Source: Geodermatophilus aquaeductus (GTDB lineage: Bacteria > Actinomycetota > Actinomycetes > Mycobacteriales > Geodermatophilaceae). Taken from it: a stretch of 64,000 nucleotides of DNA. Shown here in pieces: positions 1-7,817 of the stretch (positions within the stretch are counted from its first letter, which is position 1; each line of letters opens with the position of its first letter). The notes under the pieces are model-generated. The model had not been told where the DNA came from, searched no databases, and worked only from the letters and a program-made list of their open reading frames with translations. The position numbers were made by a program, and so were the translations under genes. The stretch spans positions 62,001 through 126,000 of the forward strand of contig NZ_FXTJ01000008.1 of assembly GCF_900182545.1 (NCBI RefSeq), read 5' to 3'.

Positions 1-1
1 C

Positions 2-577
2 GCCCCGTCGACCGCCGCCGCGCCCTCGCGCAGCACCTCGGCGCCCAGCCCGTCCCCGTCGTCGTCGTCCTCGTCGTCCTCGGGCGGCTCGACGTCGTCG
101 ACCGGCGGGTCCTCCGGCAACCCGACCCCGCCGCCGACCACCACGGCCGGCGCGCCGTCGGCCTCGGCGGTGCAGACCGCCATCGACGCGGCGCTCTCGC
201 AGCGCGGCCTGCCCTACAGCTGGGGCGGCGGCGGGGCCAACGGCCCCGGCTACGGCATCCCGCCGGACACCCGCGTCTTCGGCTTCGACTGCTCGGGGCT
301 GATGGAGTACGCCTACGCCCGCGCCGGCATCCGGATCGGCGGCACCAGCCGCGACCAGTGGTACCTCAACCGCGGCAAGACCGTCGCGCGGGCCGACCTC
401 CGCCCCGGCGACCTGGTCTTCTGGGGCTCGGGCAGCTCGTACCTGTCGATCTACCACGTCGCGCTGTACCTTGGCGACGGCAAGGTGGTGCAGGCGCCGC
501 AGAGCGGGGACGTCGTCCGGGTGTCGACCATGTGGTTCGGCAGCGACTACTTCGGTGCCGTGCGCCCGACCGCGTAG
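2..577 (+). CDS. NlpC/P60 family cell-wall hydrolase, 5' end outside window
   Basis: C-terminal part of a peptidoglycan endopeptidase (C40 family), which cleaves D-Glu-diaminopimelate bonds in stem peptides outside the cell. The reading frame is open from the window edge. The first ~55 codons encode a Ser/Thr/Pro/Gly linker with a long serine run, typical of the spacer between an export or coiled-coil region and the enzyme domain. The NlpC/P60 domain follows: catalytic Cys in FDCSGLMEYAY, catalytic His in YHVALYLGDG, ending in YFGAVRPTA. An internal GTG at 170 could start a shorter product, but the linker upstream is in frame and family-like, so the gene almost surely begins outside the window. 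A hairpin follows the stop. RipA/RipB-like proteins have this layout. Confidence 0.9.
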   Translation, partial: APSTAAAPSRSTSAPSPSPSSSSSSSSGGSTSSTGGSSGNPTPPPTTTAGAPSASAVQTAIDAALSQRGLPYSWGGGGANGPGYGIPPDTRVFGFDCSGLMEYAYARAGIRIGGTSRDQWYLNRGKTVARADLRPGDLVFWGSGSSYLSIYHVALYLGDGKVVQAPQSGDVVRVSTMWFGSDYFGAVRPTA

Positions 578-598
578 CGGTAGCGGGGGAGAGTTGGG

Positions 599-632
599 GC
601 GTCGGGCAGCCACGGGGGGAGCTGCCCGACGC
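599..632 (+). terminator. Intrinsic terminator after NlpC/P60 gene
   Basis: Perfect 12-bp inverted repeat (599-610 with 621-632) around a 10-base G-rich loop, 22 bases past the stop codon. No clear U-tract, as is common in actinobacteria. Confidence 0.6.
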
Positions 633-889
633 ACCGACCACGCTAGCAGTCACGCCCGCGCTGGTGCAGGGGTTGCTCGCCCGGGCGTGCCGCGGGTGGA
701 GCGCACTCCGGCGCGTCGCCCGGCGCGTCGCGGCCCGGACGGCGCAGCGGGCCTCCGGCGTGCCCGCGCGCACGAGGAACGGACTGCCAGCTCCGTGTAG
801 GACACTGGCGGACGGGACGGGCGAGGAGCCCCGTCGCCGGCCTCCCGTGTCGCTGCCGGAGGCCGAGGACCGGCACGACAGGGAGCCCT
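633..889. other. Non-coding gap upstream of moxR
   Basis: No convincing gene. It probably holds the promoter of the moxR operon; the only weak candidate -10 is TAGGAC near 798-803. A GGGAG ribosome-binding site sits just before the moxR start. Confidence 0.3.
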
Positions 890-2272
890 GTGACCACCGC
901 CGCCAGCACCCCGCTCGAGAAGCCCGCCGGCGCCAGCGCCGTGGGCGCCGGCGCACCGGTCCCGCCCTCGGTGGACGCCGCGCGGCTGGAACGCGCACTG
1001 TTCGAGATCAAGCGGGTCATCGTCGGCCAGGACCGGCTGGTGGAGCGGATGCTGGTCGCCCTGCTCGCCCGCGGCCACGTGCTGCTCGAGGGCGTGCCGG
1101 GCGTCGCGAAGACCCTCGCGGTCGAGACGCTGGCCCGGGTCGTGGGCGGCAAGTTCGCCCGCCTGCAGTTCACCCCCGACCTCGTGCCCGCCGACATCCT
1201 CGGCACCCGCATCTACAAGGCCGGGCAGGACGCCTTCGACACCGAGCTCGGCCCGGTGTTCGCCAACTTCGTCCTCACCGACGAGATCAACCGCGCGCCG
1301 GCCAAGGTCCAGTCGGCGCTGCTGGAGGTCATGGCCGAGCGGCAGGTCTCCATCGGCGGCGTCACCCACCCGCTGCCCGACCCGTTCCTCGTGCTCGCCA
1401 CGCAGAACCCGATCGAGTCCGAGGGCGTCTACCCGCTGCCCGAGGCCCAGCGCGACCGCTTCCTCATGAAGGTGCTCGTGGACTACCCGAGCCCGGAGGA
1501 GGAGCGCGAGATCATCTACCGGATGGGCGCCAACCCGCCGGTGGCCGAGACCATCCTCGGGCCCGACGACCTGCGCCGCATGCAGCGCACCGCCTCGCAG
1601 GTGTTCGTGCACCACGCGCTGGTCGACTACGTGGTGCGGCTCGTCGTCGCCACCCGGCAGCCGCGCGAGCACGGCATGGACGACGTCGCCTCGTGGGTGT
1701 CCTACGGCGCGAGCCCCCGCGCCTCGCTCGGCCTCATCTCGGCCGGGCGCGCGCTGGCGCTGGTCCGCGGCCGCGACTACGTGCTGCCGCAGGACGTCCT
1801 CGACGTCACCACCGACGTGCTCCGGCACCGCCTGGTGCTCTCCTACGACGCCCTGGCCGACGGCGTGCCCGCCGACCACGTGGTCAAGCGGATCCTGCAG
1901 ACCGTGCCGCTGCCGCAGGTCACGCCGCGCCAGCGCTCCGGCGGCTTCGGCCCGGCCGCGCCCGGCGGCCCGCAGGTCCCGCCGCCGGGGGCGCCGCAGT
2001 TCGGCCCGCCGCAGGGCGCTCCGCAGGGTCCCTACGGCCCCGGCTTCCCGCCCGTGCCGCAGCCGCAGGCCGGCCGGCCGGGCAACGGCCAGGTCCCCAA
2101 CGGTCAGATCCCCCAGGGCCAGATCCCCCAGGGCCAGATCCCCCAGGGCCAGATCCCCCAGGGGCAGGTGCCGAACGGCCAGGCGCCGCAGGGTCAGGCT
2201 CCGCAGGGTCCGGTCCCGGGCCAGCCGCAGCCCGGCGGCAACGGGCACGGCCCGGGGAACCCGCAGGCGTGA
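890..2272 (+). CDS. moxR: MoxR family AAA+ ATPase
   Basis: AAA+ ATPase of the MoxR/RavA class, a presumed chaperone that acts with VWA-domain partners. Walker A GVPGVAKT is at residues 68-75 and the Walker B acidic pair Asp131-Glu132 in LTDEINRA; a sensor Asn (ATQNPIE) follows, and the AAA lid ends near residue 345. The last ~110 residues are a disordered Pro/Gln/Gly tail carrying a pentapeptide repeat (GQIPQ), which makes the protein longer than the usual ~330 residues. Start is GTG with GGGAG six bases upstream. The stop overlaps the GTG of the DUF58 gene (GTGA), and a VWA gene follows: the standard MoxR-DUF58-VWA operon, whose cellular target is mostly unknown. Confidence 0.93.
   Translation: MTTAASTPLEKPAGASAVGAGAPVPPSVDAARLERALFEIKRVIVGQDRLVERMLVALLARGHVLLEGVPGVAKTLAVETLARVVGGKFARLQFTPDLVPADILGTRIYKAGQDAFDTELGPVFANFVLTDEINRAPAKVQSALLEVMAERQVSIGGVTHPLPDPFLVLATQNPIESEGVYPLPEAQRDRFLMKVLVDYPSPEEEREIIYRMGANPPVAETILGPDDLRRMQRTASQVFVHHALVDYVVRLVVATRQPREHGMDDVASWVSYGASPRASLGLISAGRALALVRGRDYVLPQDVLDVTTDVLRHRLVLSYDALADGVPADHVVKRILQTVPLPQVTPRQRSGGFGPAAPGGPQVPPPGAPQFGPPQGAPQGPYGPGFPPVPQPQAGRPGNGQVPNGQIPQGQIPQGQIPQGQIPQGQVPNGQAPQGQAPQGPVPGQPQPGGNGHGPGNPQA
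2102..2161 (+). repeat. Four 15-bp tandem repeats inside moxR
   Basis: Four near-identical 15-base units encode GQIPQ four times; only the first unit differs, at one base. A degenerate fifth unit (GQVPN) follows, and GQVPN also precedes the array. In-frame 15-bp steps let the tail change length without breaking the gene. Confidence 0.9.
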
Positions 2273-3324
2273 GACTCCGGCGCGGCCGGGCGCGGGCGGG
2301 GGAGGACCCCGCCCCGCCCGCGGACGAGCCGACCCCGGCTCCCACCCCGACGCTCGCCCCTCCGGCCGGCACGGCGCCGGCAGCGGTGCCGGCCGAGGAC
2401 CCCGACGGCGCGCCGCCGCACTTCGGCGAGGGGCCGGCCGACGTCCTGCTGCAGCGGCTCGAGCTCACCGTCCGCCGACGGCTCGACGGGCTGCTGCAGG
2501 GCGACCACCTCGGCCTGGTGCCGGGCTCGGGCAGCGAGGCCGGGGACTCACGGACCTACCACCCCGGCGACGACGTCCGCCGCATGGACTGGCCGGTGAC
2601 CGCGCGCACCCAGGTGCCGCACGTCCGCGAGACGATCGCCGACCGCGAGCTGGAGACCTGGGCGGTGGTCGACCTGTCGGCCAGCCTCGACTTCGGCACC
2701 GGCCTGTGCGACAAGCGCGACCTCGCGATCGCCGGGCTGGCCGCGGTCAGCCACCTCACCGTGCGCGGCGGCAACCGCCTCGGCGCCGTCGTCACCACCG
2801 GCGAGCGGATCGACCGCTACCCGGCGCAGGCCGGGCGGCTGGCCGCCGACCGGCTGCTGCGGGCCGTCGTCGCCACCCCGCGTGCCGCCACCGGGCGCCG
2901 CGGCGACCTGGCCGCCGCCCTGGAGACGCTGCGCCGCCCGCCGCGCCGCCGCGGGCTGGTCGTCGTCGTGTCCGACTTCCTCGGCGACCTCGACTGGGAG
3001 CGGCCGCTGCGCGGCCTGGGCACCCGGCACGAGCTGCTGGGCATCGAGGTGGTCGACCCGCGGGAGCTGGAGCTGCCCGACGTCGGCCCGCTGACCGTCG
3101 TCGACCCGGAGTCCGGGCAGACCCTCGAGGTGCCCACCGGCGACCCCCGCTTCCGCGCCCGCTTCGCCGAGGCCGCGGCCGAGCAGCGGCGGGCGATCGC
3201 CGCCGGGCTGCGCCGCGCCGGGGCCGGGCACCTGCAGCTGCGCACCGACCGTGACTGGGTGATGGACGTCGTGCGCTTCGTCGCCGACCGCCGGCGCGCC
3301 GGCAGCGGCGGGGCGTCCCGGTGA
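2269..3324 (+). CDS. DUF58 domain protein
   Basis: 351-residue partner of the MoxR ATPase. The first ~45 residues are a Pro/Ala-rich leader, followed by the conserved DUF58 core: GxGSEAGDSRTYHPGDDVRRMDW at about residues 86-108, where Asp-Asp-x-Arg-x-(I/M)-D-W is the family signature. The C-terminal half has a VWA-like fold with DLSASLDFGT as a degenerate MIDAS-like motif. No membrane helix is evident, unlike many DUF58 proteins, so it is probably cytoplasmic or peripheral. The GTG start overlaps the moxR stop by four bases, implying coupled translation. Function beyond the MoxR-VWA assembly is not established. Confidence 0.9.
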   Translation: MRLRRGRARAGEDPAPPADEPTPAPTPTLAPPAGTAPAAVPAEDPDGAPPHFGEGPADVLLQRLELTVRRRLDGLLQGDHLGLVPGSGSEAGDSRTYHPGDDVRRMDWPVTARTQVPHVRETIADRELETWAVVDLSASLDFGTGLCDKRDLAIAGLAAVSHLTVRGGNRLGAVVTTGERIDRYPAQAGRLAADRLLRAVVATPRAATGRRGDLAAALETLRRPPRRRGLVVVVSDFLGDLDWERPLRGLGTRHELLGIEVVDPRELELPDVGPLTVVDPESGQTLEVPTGDPRFRARFAEAAAEQRRAIAAGLRRAGAGHLQLRTDRDWVMDVVRFVADRRRAGSGGASR

Positions 3325-3355
3325 GCACCCCCCGCAGTACGAGAGAGGCCCGCCC

Positions 3356-4315
3356 GTGAGTTTCCAGTCACCGCTGTGGCTGATCGCGATCGTCCCCGTC
3401 GTCGCGCTGGCGGTGCTCTACGTGGTCCGCCAGCTGCGCCGCCGGGTGTACGCGGCGCGGTTCTCCCAGACCGGGCTGGCGCAGAGCCTGCTGCCCAAGC
3501 GGGCCGGCTGGGTGCGGCACCTGGCGTTCGGCCTGACGCTGGCCGCCCTGCTGGGGCTGGTGCTGTCGCTGGCCCAGCCGAGCACCGAGGTGCGGGTGCC
3601 GCGGGAGACCGCGACCGTCGTCCTGGCACTCGACGTCTCGCTGTCGATGCAGGCCGAGGACATCGAGCCCAGCCGGTTCGAGGCGATGAAGGACGCCGCC
3701 AGCGACTTCGTCGACATCCTCCCGGAGCGGATCAACCTGGGGCTGGTGTCGTTCTCGGGCACCGCCTCGACGCTGGTGGCCCCGACCACCGACCGCGAGC
3801 AGGTGCGCGGCGCGATCCAGAACCTCGAGTTGTCGGAGGCGACGGCGATCGGCGAGGCGATCTTCACCTCGCTGACCACCATCTCCACGTTCCAGTCCAC
3901 GCTCGACGTCGGCGAGGACGAGGCGCTGCCGCCGGCGCGGATCCTGCTGCTCTCCGACGGCTACAACACCGTCGGCCGGGAGAACACGCAGGCGATCGCC
4001 GCGGCGCAGGCGGCGCAGGTGCCGGTGTCGACCATCGCGTTCGGCACCGACTACGGCTCGATCGAGATCGGCGGCGAGGTGACGCCGGTGCCGATCGACC
4101 GCGACGCGCTGCGGGCGATCGCCGACGAGACCGGCGGCCAGTACAACGAGGCCCGCACCCGCGCCGAGCTCGAGGCCGTCTACGACGACCTGGGCAGCCA
4201 GATCGGCTACACGACCGAGCCGCAGGACGTCTCGTACTGGTTCGTGCGGGTGGCCACGCTGCTGCTCGCGCTGGGCCTCGGGCTCGCCGCCTGGCGGCTG
4301 CAGCGCCTGTTCTGA
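3356..4315 (+). CDS. Membrane VWA domain protein (BatA-like)
   Basis: 319-residue von Willebrand factor A protein, third gene of the MoxR operon. Two N-terminal hydrophobic segments (about residues 5-22 and 55-75) and one near the C-terminus (about 293-312) frame a VWA domain with an intact MIDAS motif, Asp93-x-Ser95-x-Ser97 (LDVSLSM), the conserved Thr region (APTTDRE) and the Asp of LLLSDG. This matches BatA and the mycobacterial Rv1481 type. Start is GTG with GAGAG upstream, 31 bases after the DUF58 gene. Metal-dependent protein binding at the membrane, driven by MoxR, is the likely mode of action (inference from family). Confidence 0.92.
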   Translation: MSFQSPLWLIAIVPVVALAVLYVVRQLRRRVYAARFSQTGLAQSLLPKRAGWVRHLAFGLTLAALLGLVLSLAQPSTEVRVPRETATVVLALDVSLSMQAEDIEPSRFEAMKDAASDFVDILPERINLGLVSFSGTASTLVAPTTDREQVRGAIQNLELSEATAIGEAIFTSLTTISTFQSTLDVGEDEALPPARILLLSDGYNTVGRENTQAIAAAQAAQVPVSTIAFGTDYGSIEIGGEVTPVPIDRDALRAIADETGGQYNEARTRAELEAVYDDLGSQIGYTTEPQDVSYWFVRVATLLLALGLGLAAWRLQRLF

Positions 4316-4347
4316 GCGACCGGGCGGGGCCGACGTGCGGCGTGATC

Positions 4348-4400
4348 ACCTCGGCTCCAGCAGCGTCTCCCGCACGGGGAGGCACCGCTGGAGCCGAGGT
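4348..4400. terminator. Bidirectional terminator between convergent genes
   Basis: Perfect 14-bp inverted repeat (4348-4361 with 4387-4400). The loop holds a second small hairpin (CTCCC/GGGAG). It lies between the VWA gene (+) and the glycosyltransferase gene (-) and can serve both. Confidence 0.75.
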
Positions 4401-4413
4401 GGTCGTGGCCCCG

Positions 4414-5895
4414 TCAGACCGTGAAGCCTCGCTGGCGGCGCACCAGCTTCTTCAGCATGAAGATCGTCTGGAGCACGGTCAGCAGGTAGAGCACGGGCCA
4501 GCCGATCGACAGGATGGCCGACTGGACGCCGATGCTCTGCTGGCTCCAGGCGAAGATCAGGACGAGGAAGGTCGCCGCCGCGCACACCGCGGGCATCACG
4601 TAGGCCGAACCCCGGCCGCGCTCGGCTGCGGCCTGAGCCGCCCAGTTGTCCTTCTCCACCCGGGCGAAGAACTGCACCCACGCGGTCACGAAGTGGCCCA
4701 TCCGGACCCACATGTAGAGCTCGGCCGGGGCCACCAGCACCGCGTAGAAGATGTCCACCGCGCTCTTGTCGTGCATGGACAGCGCGATCCGCAGGTTGAG
4801 CAGCGTGGCCACCGCGGGCGGGATGAGCCAGATCGGGTTGAACACGAACGCGTCGATCGACAGCGCCGCGGCCAGCAGCAGCAGGAAGCCCATGCGGGCG
4901 CCGATGTTGAAGACCATCGAGATGTTCTCGTACCAGCGCAGCCGCAGGTTCGGGTGCAGCGGCTGGCCCTTGCTGTCGCCGCGCTGGCCGGGCCACAGCA
5001 GGTCGATGCCGCCGAAGTTCCACTTCACCTGCTGGCCGTGCAGCGCCCGGAGCGTGGTCATGGGGCCGACGAAGGCCCGCGCCCGCGCGCTGATCTTCGT
5101 GCTGAAGCCCGCGTCCTTGATCTGCAGGGAGAGCTTGGAGTCCTCGACCTCCGAGTCGCGCACCCACGGCGCGGACTGGTGGTGGCGGTACATGACCGAC
5201 TCCAGTGCGCGGACGCTGAACAGGCTGCACTGGCCGCCGAGGACGGCCATGTTCCGCCCGCGGACCAGGTTGTCCATGTTGAAGCCTGCGAACTGGGCGC
5301 GCTGGCCGGCGACGAGGAACCTCGCCATGGCGCCGTGCACCTTCGACTTGTCGAAGGTGTAGATCGCCGAGAGCCCGCCGATGCGGGGGTCGGTGACCAT
5401 CTCCTTCTCCAGCCACTCGACGCAGCGCCGGTCGAGGGTGGTGTCACCGTCGACGCCCAGGATGTAGTCGTGGCCGCGGCTGACGAAGTAGCCGTAGTTG
5501 AGCGCGCCGACCTTCTTGTCCGGGTTCTCGCCGATGTCGTGGACGTGCACGACGGTGCGGTAGGTCTCGCCCTTGACGACGCGGGTGTGCTCGCCGACGA
5601 ACTGGCCGGCGATCTCCGGGGTGTCGTCGTCGGTGTTGTTGATGACCACGTGGACGACGTCCGGCGGGCGGGTCTGCGACAGCAGCGAGACGAGGACGTC
5701 GGCGATCGTCGACTCCTCGTTGTAGGCCGGGATGACGCAGCTGATGGTGGCGTGCCGCTGCTGCTCGTGCGCCTCCGTGCCGCCGAACTCGGCCGGCACG
5801 AGCGAGCTGATGTCGGGGACCTGCTGGCCACCGCGGGCCAGCAGGTGCGTGCGGTCGGTCGAGCGCCGGTTGCCGTGGACGACGAGCTGGGTCAC
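4414..5895 (-). CDS. Membrane glycosyltransferase family 2
   Basis: 493-residue processive-type GT2. The GT-A domain opens with ISCVIPAYNEE (nucleotide-sugar binding), has the metal-binding DGD of ILGVDGDTTLD, an acceptor-side EDSKLSLQIKDAG segment, and QQVKW in the position of the QxxRW motif of cellulose/hyaluronan/poly-GlcNAc synthases. Several hydrophobic helices follow in the C-terminal ~170 residues. It probably transfers sugar from a UDP-donor and may extrude a polysaccharide, but the sugar cannot be read from sequence. The GTG start overlaps the stop of the upstream lipoprotein gene by four bases, so the two are co-translated. Confidence 0.88.
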   Translation of the reverse strand: MTQLVVHGNRRSTDRTHLLARGGQQVPDISSLVPAEFGGTEAHEQQRHATISCVIPAYNEESTIADVLVSLLSQTRPPDVVHVVINNTDDDTPEIAGQFVGEHTRVVKGETYRTVVHVHDIGENPDKKVGALNYGYFVSRGHDYILGVDGDTTLDRRCVEWLEKEMVTDPRIGGLSAIYTFDKSKVHGAMARFLVAGQRAQFAGFNMDNLVRGRNMAVLGGQCSLFSVRALESVMYRHHQSAPWVRDSEVEDSKLSLQIKDAGFSTKISARARAFVGPMTTLRALHGQQVKWNFGGIDLLWPGQRGDSKGQPLHPNLRLRWYENISMVFNIGARMGFLLLLAAALSIDAFVFNPIWLIPPAVATLLNLRIALSMHDKSAVDIFYAVLVAPAELYMWVRMGHFVTAWVQFFARVEKDNWAAQAAAERGRGSAYVMPAVCAAATFLVLIFAWSQQSIGVQSAILSIGWPVLYLLTVLQTIFMLKKLVRRQRGFTV

Positions 5896-6545
5896 GAGGG
5901 GTCCTCCTGCAGGAGCGGCAGCTCGAGGGCGTCGAGCACGGTCTGGCGGAAGTAGCGCTCGGAGCCGGGCTCGGTCTCGACGAGCAGGTCGAACTGCACC
6001 GAGACGGTGAGCGAGGTCGCCGTGGACGCCGTCCCCGGCAGGCTCAGCGCGGTGGTGTAGCTGAACGGCGGCATGAGCGCGAACTCGCCGCGGTCCTCGG
6101 CGGCGAGGGTGCGGCTCTGGCCGTCGTCGGTGGTGGCCGCGAAGCGGGTGACCAGCACCTCGGTGTCGGCGTCGCCGCCCTCGACGTGCGTGGCGAGCTG
6201 GATCGTCTTGTCCTCGGTGGCGGTCCAGGTGGTCGCCTCGTCGGCCGTCCAGTAGTCGATGACGACGGTGCGGTCGCCGGCCGGGAGCGTGCGCGTGAGC
6301 GATCCGGCGTCGAGGTCGCCGGTCGGGCGGGCCGGCGCGGTCGGCGTCGCCGCGGCGGCTGTCTCGTCGGCGGCTGTCTCGTCGGCGGCTCCGGCCGCCG
6401 GAACGGCGGTCTCCTCGGCAGCGGCGTCGGCGGTGATGCCCGGGCTCATGCTGACGTCGGGCCACTCACAGCCGGTCAGGCCGGCGAGCAGCGCCGCGCC
6501 GACCGCGAACGCGGCCGCACGGGATCGGGGTGTGGGTCGCGGCAC
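5892..6545 (-). CDS. Lipoprotein, partner of the glycosyltransferase
   Basis: 217-residue secreted lipoprotein. The signal peptide has an Arg-rich n-region, a hydrophobic core (AAAFAVGAALLAGL) and a lipobox LTGC with Cys at residue 26. An Ala/Thr/Glu-rich linker of ~60 residues leads into a compact domain of unknown family. The chosen start is the GTG at 6545, preceded by a G-rich ribosome-binding site and giving a normal signal length; a GTG at 6599 would add 18 residues. The four-base overlap with the glycosyltransferase suggests an extracytoplasmic role in the same glycan pathway. Confidence 0.75.
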   Translation of the reverse strand: MPRPTPRSRAAAFAVGAALLAGLTGCEWPDVSMSPGITADAAAEETAVPAAGAADETAADETAAAATPTAPARPTGDLDAGSLTRTLPAGDRTVVIDYWTADEATTWTATEDKTIQLATHVEGGDADTEVLVTRFAATTDDGQSRTLAAEDRGEFALMPPFSYTTALSLPGTASTATSLTVSVQFDLLVETEPGSERYFRQTVLDALELPLLQEDPS

Positions 6546-6680
6546 GGTGCCCCCAGGGAGCGATCGGGTGATCGCCGGGGACCGGGCGCCGTTGCACACC
6601 CCCAGCAGTGGTCGTCGACGACGCTAGGAGCGGGGCCGGGGGGAGTGACAGAGGTCGTGACCCCTCCGGGGGAGCGGTGC

Positions 6681-6713
6681 CACCGCCCGGAGGGGCGCCC
6701 CCTCCGGGCGGTG
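6681..6713 (-). terminator. Intrinsic terminator after qor
   Basis: Perfect 15-bp inverted repeat (6681-6695 with 6699-6713) and a 3-base loop, 17 bases past the qor stop on the minus strand. A very stable GC hairpin without a U-tract. Confidence 0.7.
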
Positions 6714-6730
6714 ACCGTGCGTGAGACCGG

Positions 6731-7702
6731 TCAGCGCGTGGGGTCGAGGACCAGCTTGCCGCTGGTGCGGCGGGACAGGATGTCCTGGTGGGCCTCGCGG
6801 ACGGCGGTCAGCGGGTAGCGGCCGCCGCCGACCGGCTTGAGCGCGCCCTCGGCGACGAGCGGGAGCAGCTCGGTCATGGCGTCGTCCATCATCGACGGGC
6901 GGCTCATGCAGTGGGCCAGCCAGAAGCCGATGACGGCACGGCTGGTGCCCATCAGCGCCGGCGCCTGCACCGGCTTCGGCGGCCGCCGGCCGGCCATGCC
7001 GTAGGCCACCAGCCGACCGAAGGGCGCCAGCGCGGAGAACGACCCGTCGAAGACGTTGCCGCCGGTCATCTCCAGGACGATGTCGACGCGCTTGCCGCCG
7101 TTGGCCTCGCGCAGCGCGGCGGCGAACGTCTTGGGGTCGTCGTCGGCGAGGGCGGGGTCGACGGAGGCGTCGGCGCCGAGCTCCTCGGTCAGCGCCCGCT
7201 TCTCGGGGCTGGAGGCGGTGGCGATGACCCGCCCGGCGCCCCAGCGCTTGGCGAGCTGGACGGCCAGCGAGCCGACCCCGCCGGCGCCGGCGATGACGAC
7301 GACGGACTCGCCGGCGGCCAGGTGCGCGCTGGTGCGCAGCAGGTGCCAGGCGGTGGCGCCCTGCAGGACGACGGCGAGGGCCTGCTCGTCGGTGACGGCG
7401 TCGGGCACCGGCCAGGTCAGCCGCGGGTTGGCGGCCACCTTCTCTGCGTAGCCGCCGCCCTCGACCAGGCCGACCACGCGCTCGCCGCCGCCGACCGGGC
7501 GGCCGACGAACTCCGCGCCCGGGATCAGCGGCAGCTGCTGCGGCGCGAGGTAGCTGTCCTCGGTCTGGTGGGTGTCGGCGAAGTTGACCCCTGCGGCACT
7601 CACCTCGTAGAGCTGCTGGCCGTCGCCGGGGACGGGGTCGGGGAGGTCGACGACGTCGAGGACCTCGGGGCCGCCGAAGCGGGTGATCTGCACGGCACGC
7701 AT
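6731..7702 (-). CDS. NADPH:quinone oxidoreductase-like, zinc-free MDR
   Basis: 323-residue medium-chain dehydrogenase/reductase of the quinone-reductase branch (Qor/zeta-crystallin). The N-terminus MRAVQITRFGGPEVL is typical. There are no zinc-binding cysteines. The cofactor loop AGAGGVGSLAVQLAKRWGA points to a Rossmann fold for NAD(P)H. The likely role is reduction of quinones or enones in the cytoplasm. A TAGTGT -10 motif on the minus strand (7714-7709) lies six bases before the ATG with no Shine-Dalgarno, so the mRNA is probably leaderless. The first 46 codons are duplicated downstream at 9387-9524, and a deleted remnant lies at 11382-11412. Confidence 0.9.
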   Translation of the reverse strand: MRAVQITRFGGPEVLDVVDLPDPVPGDGQQLYEVSAAGVNFADTHQTEDSYLAPQQLPLIPGAEFVGRPVGGGERVVGLVEGGGYAEKVAANPRLTWPVPDAVTDEQALAVVLQGATAWHLLRTSAHLAAGESVVVIAGAGGVGSLAVQLAKRWGAGRVIATASSPEKRALTEELGADASVDPALADDDPKTFAAALREANGGKRVDIVLEMTGGNVFDGSFSALAPFGRLVAYGMAGRRPPKPVQAPALMGTSRAVIGFWLAHCMSRPSMMDDAMTELLPLVAEGALKPVGGGRYPLTAVREAHQDILSRRTSGKLVLDPTR

Positions 7703-7703
7703 G
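7566..7703 (-). repeat. Direct repeat copy 1 (5' end of qor)
   Basis: 138 bp that recur at 9387-9524 in the same orientation with two substitutions. They cover codons 1-46 of qor and stop one base before the start codon. The intervening ~1.7 kb carries the GTPase cassette. Confidence 0.95.
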
Positions 7704-7805
7704 TCTCGACACTATGGCCCGGTCGACGAGCGCACGCGTCGCGTTGGTGGGCTCGCTCAGACACGCGGTGTCCCCTGAGCGCCGGTACTCGCCCGTTCTG
7801 GTCTT

Positions 7806-7811
7806 TACGCT
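7806..7811 (+). promoter_or_regulatory. -10 element TACGCT of a leaderless GTPase gene
   Basis: A TANNNT hexamer ends six bases before the ATG at 7818 and no Shine-Dalgarno is present, the usual geometry of leaderless actinobacterial genes. No good -35 is seen. Confidence 0.45.
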
Positions 7812-7817
7812 CCGCGC

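Noticed and set aside
358..2268. Long plus-strand open frame through 358-3324
   Set aside because: Arg/Pro/Gly-rich shadow of the NlpC/P60 and moxR genes; only its 3' part (from 2269) is the real DUF58 gene.
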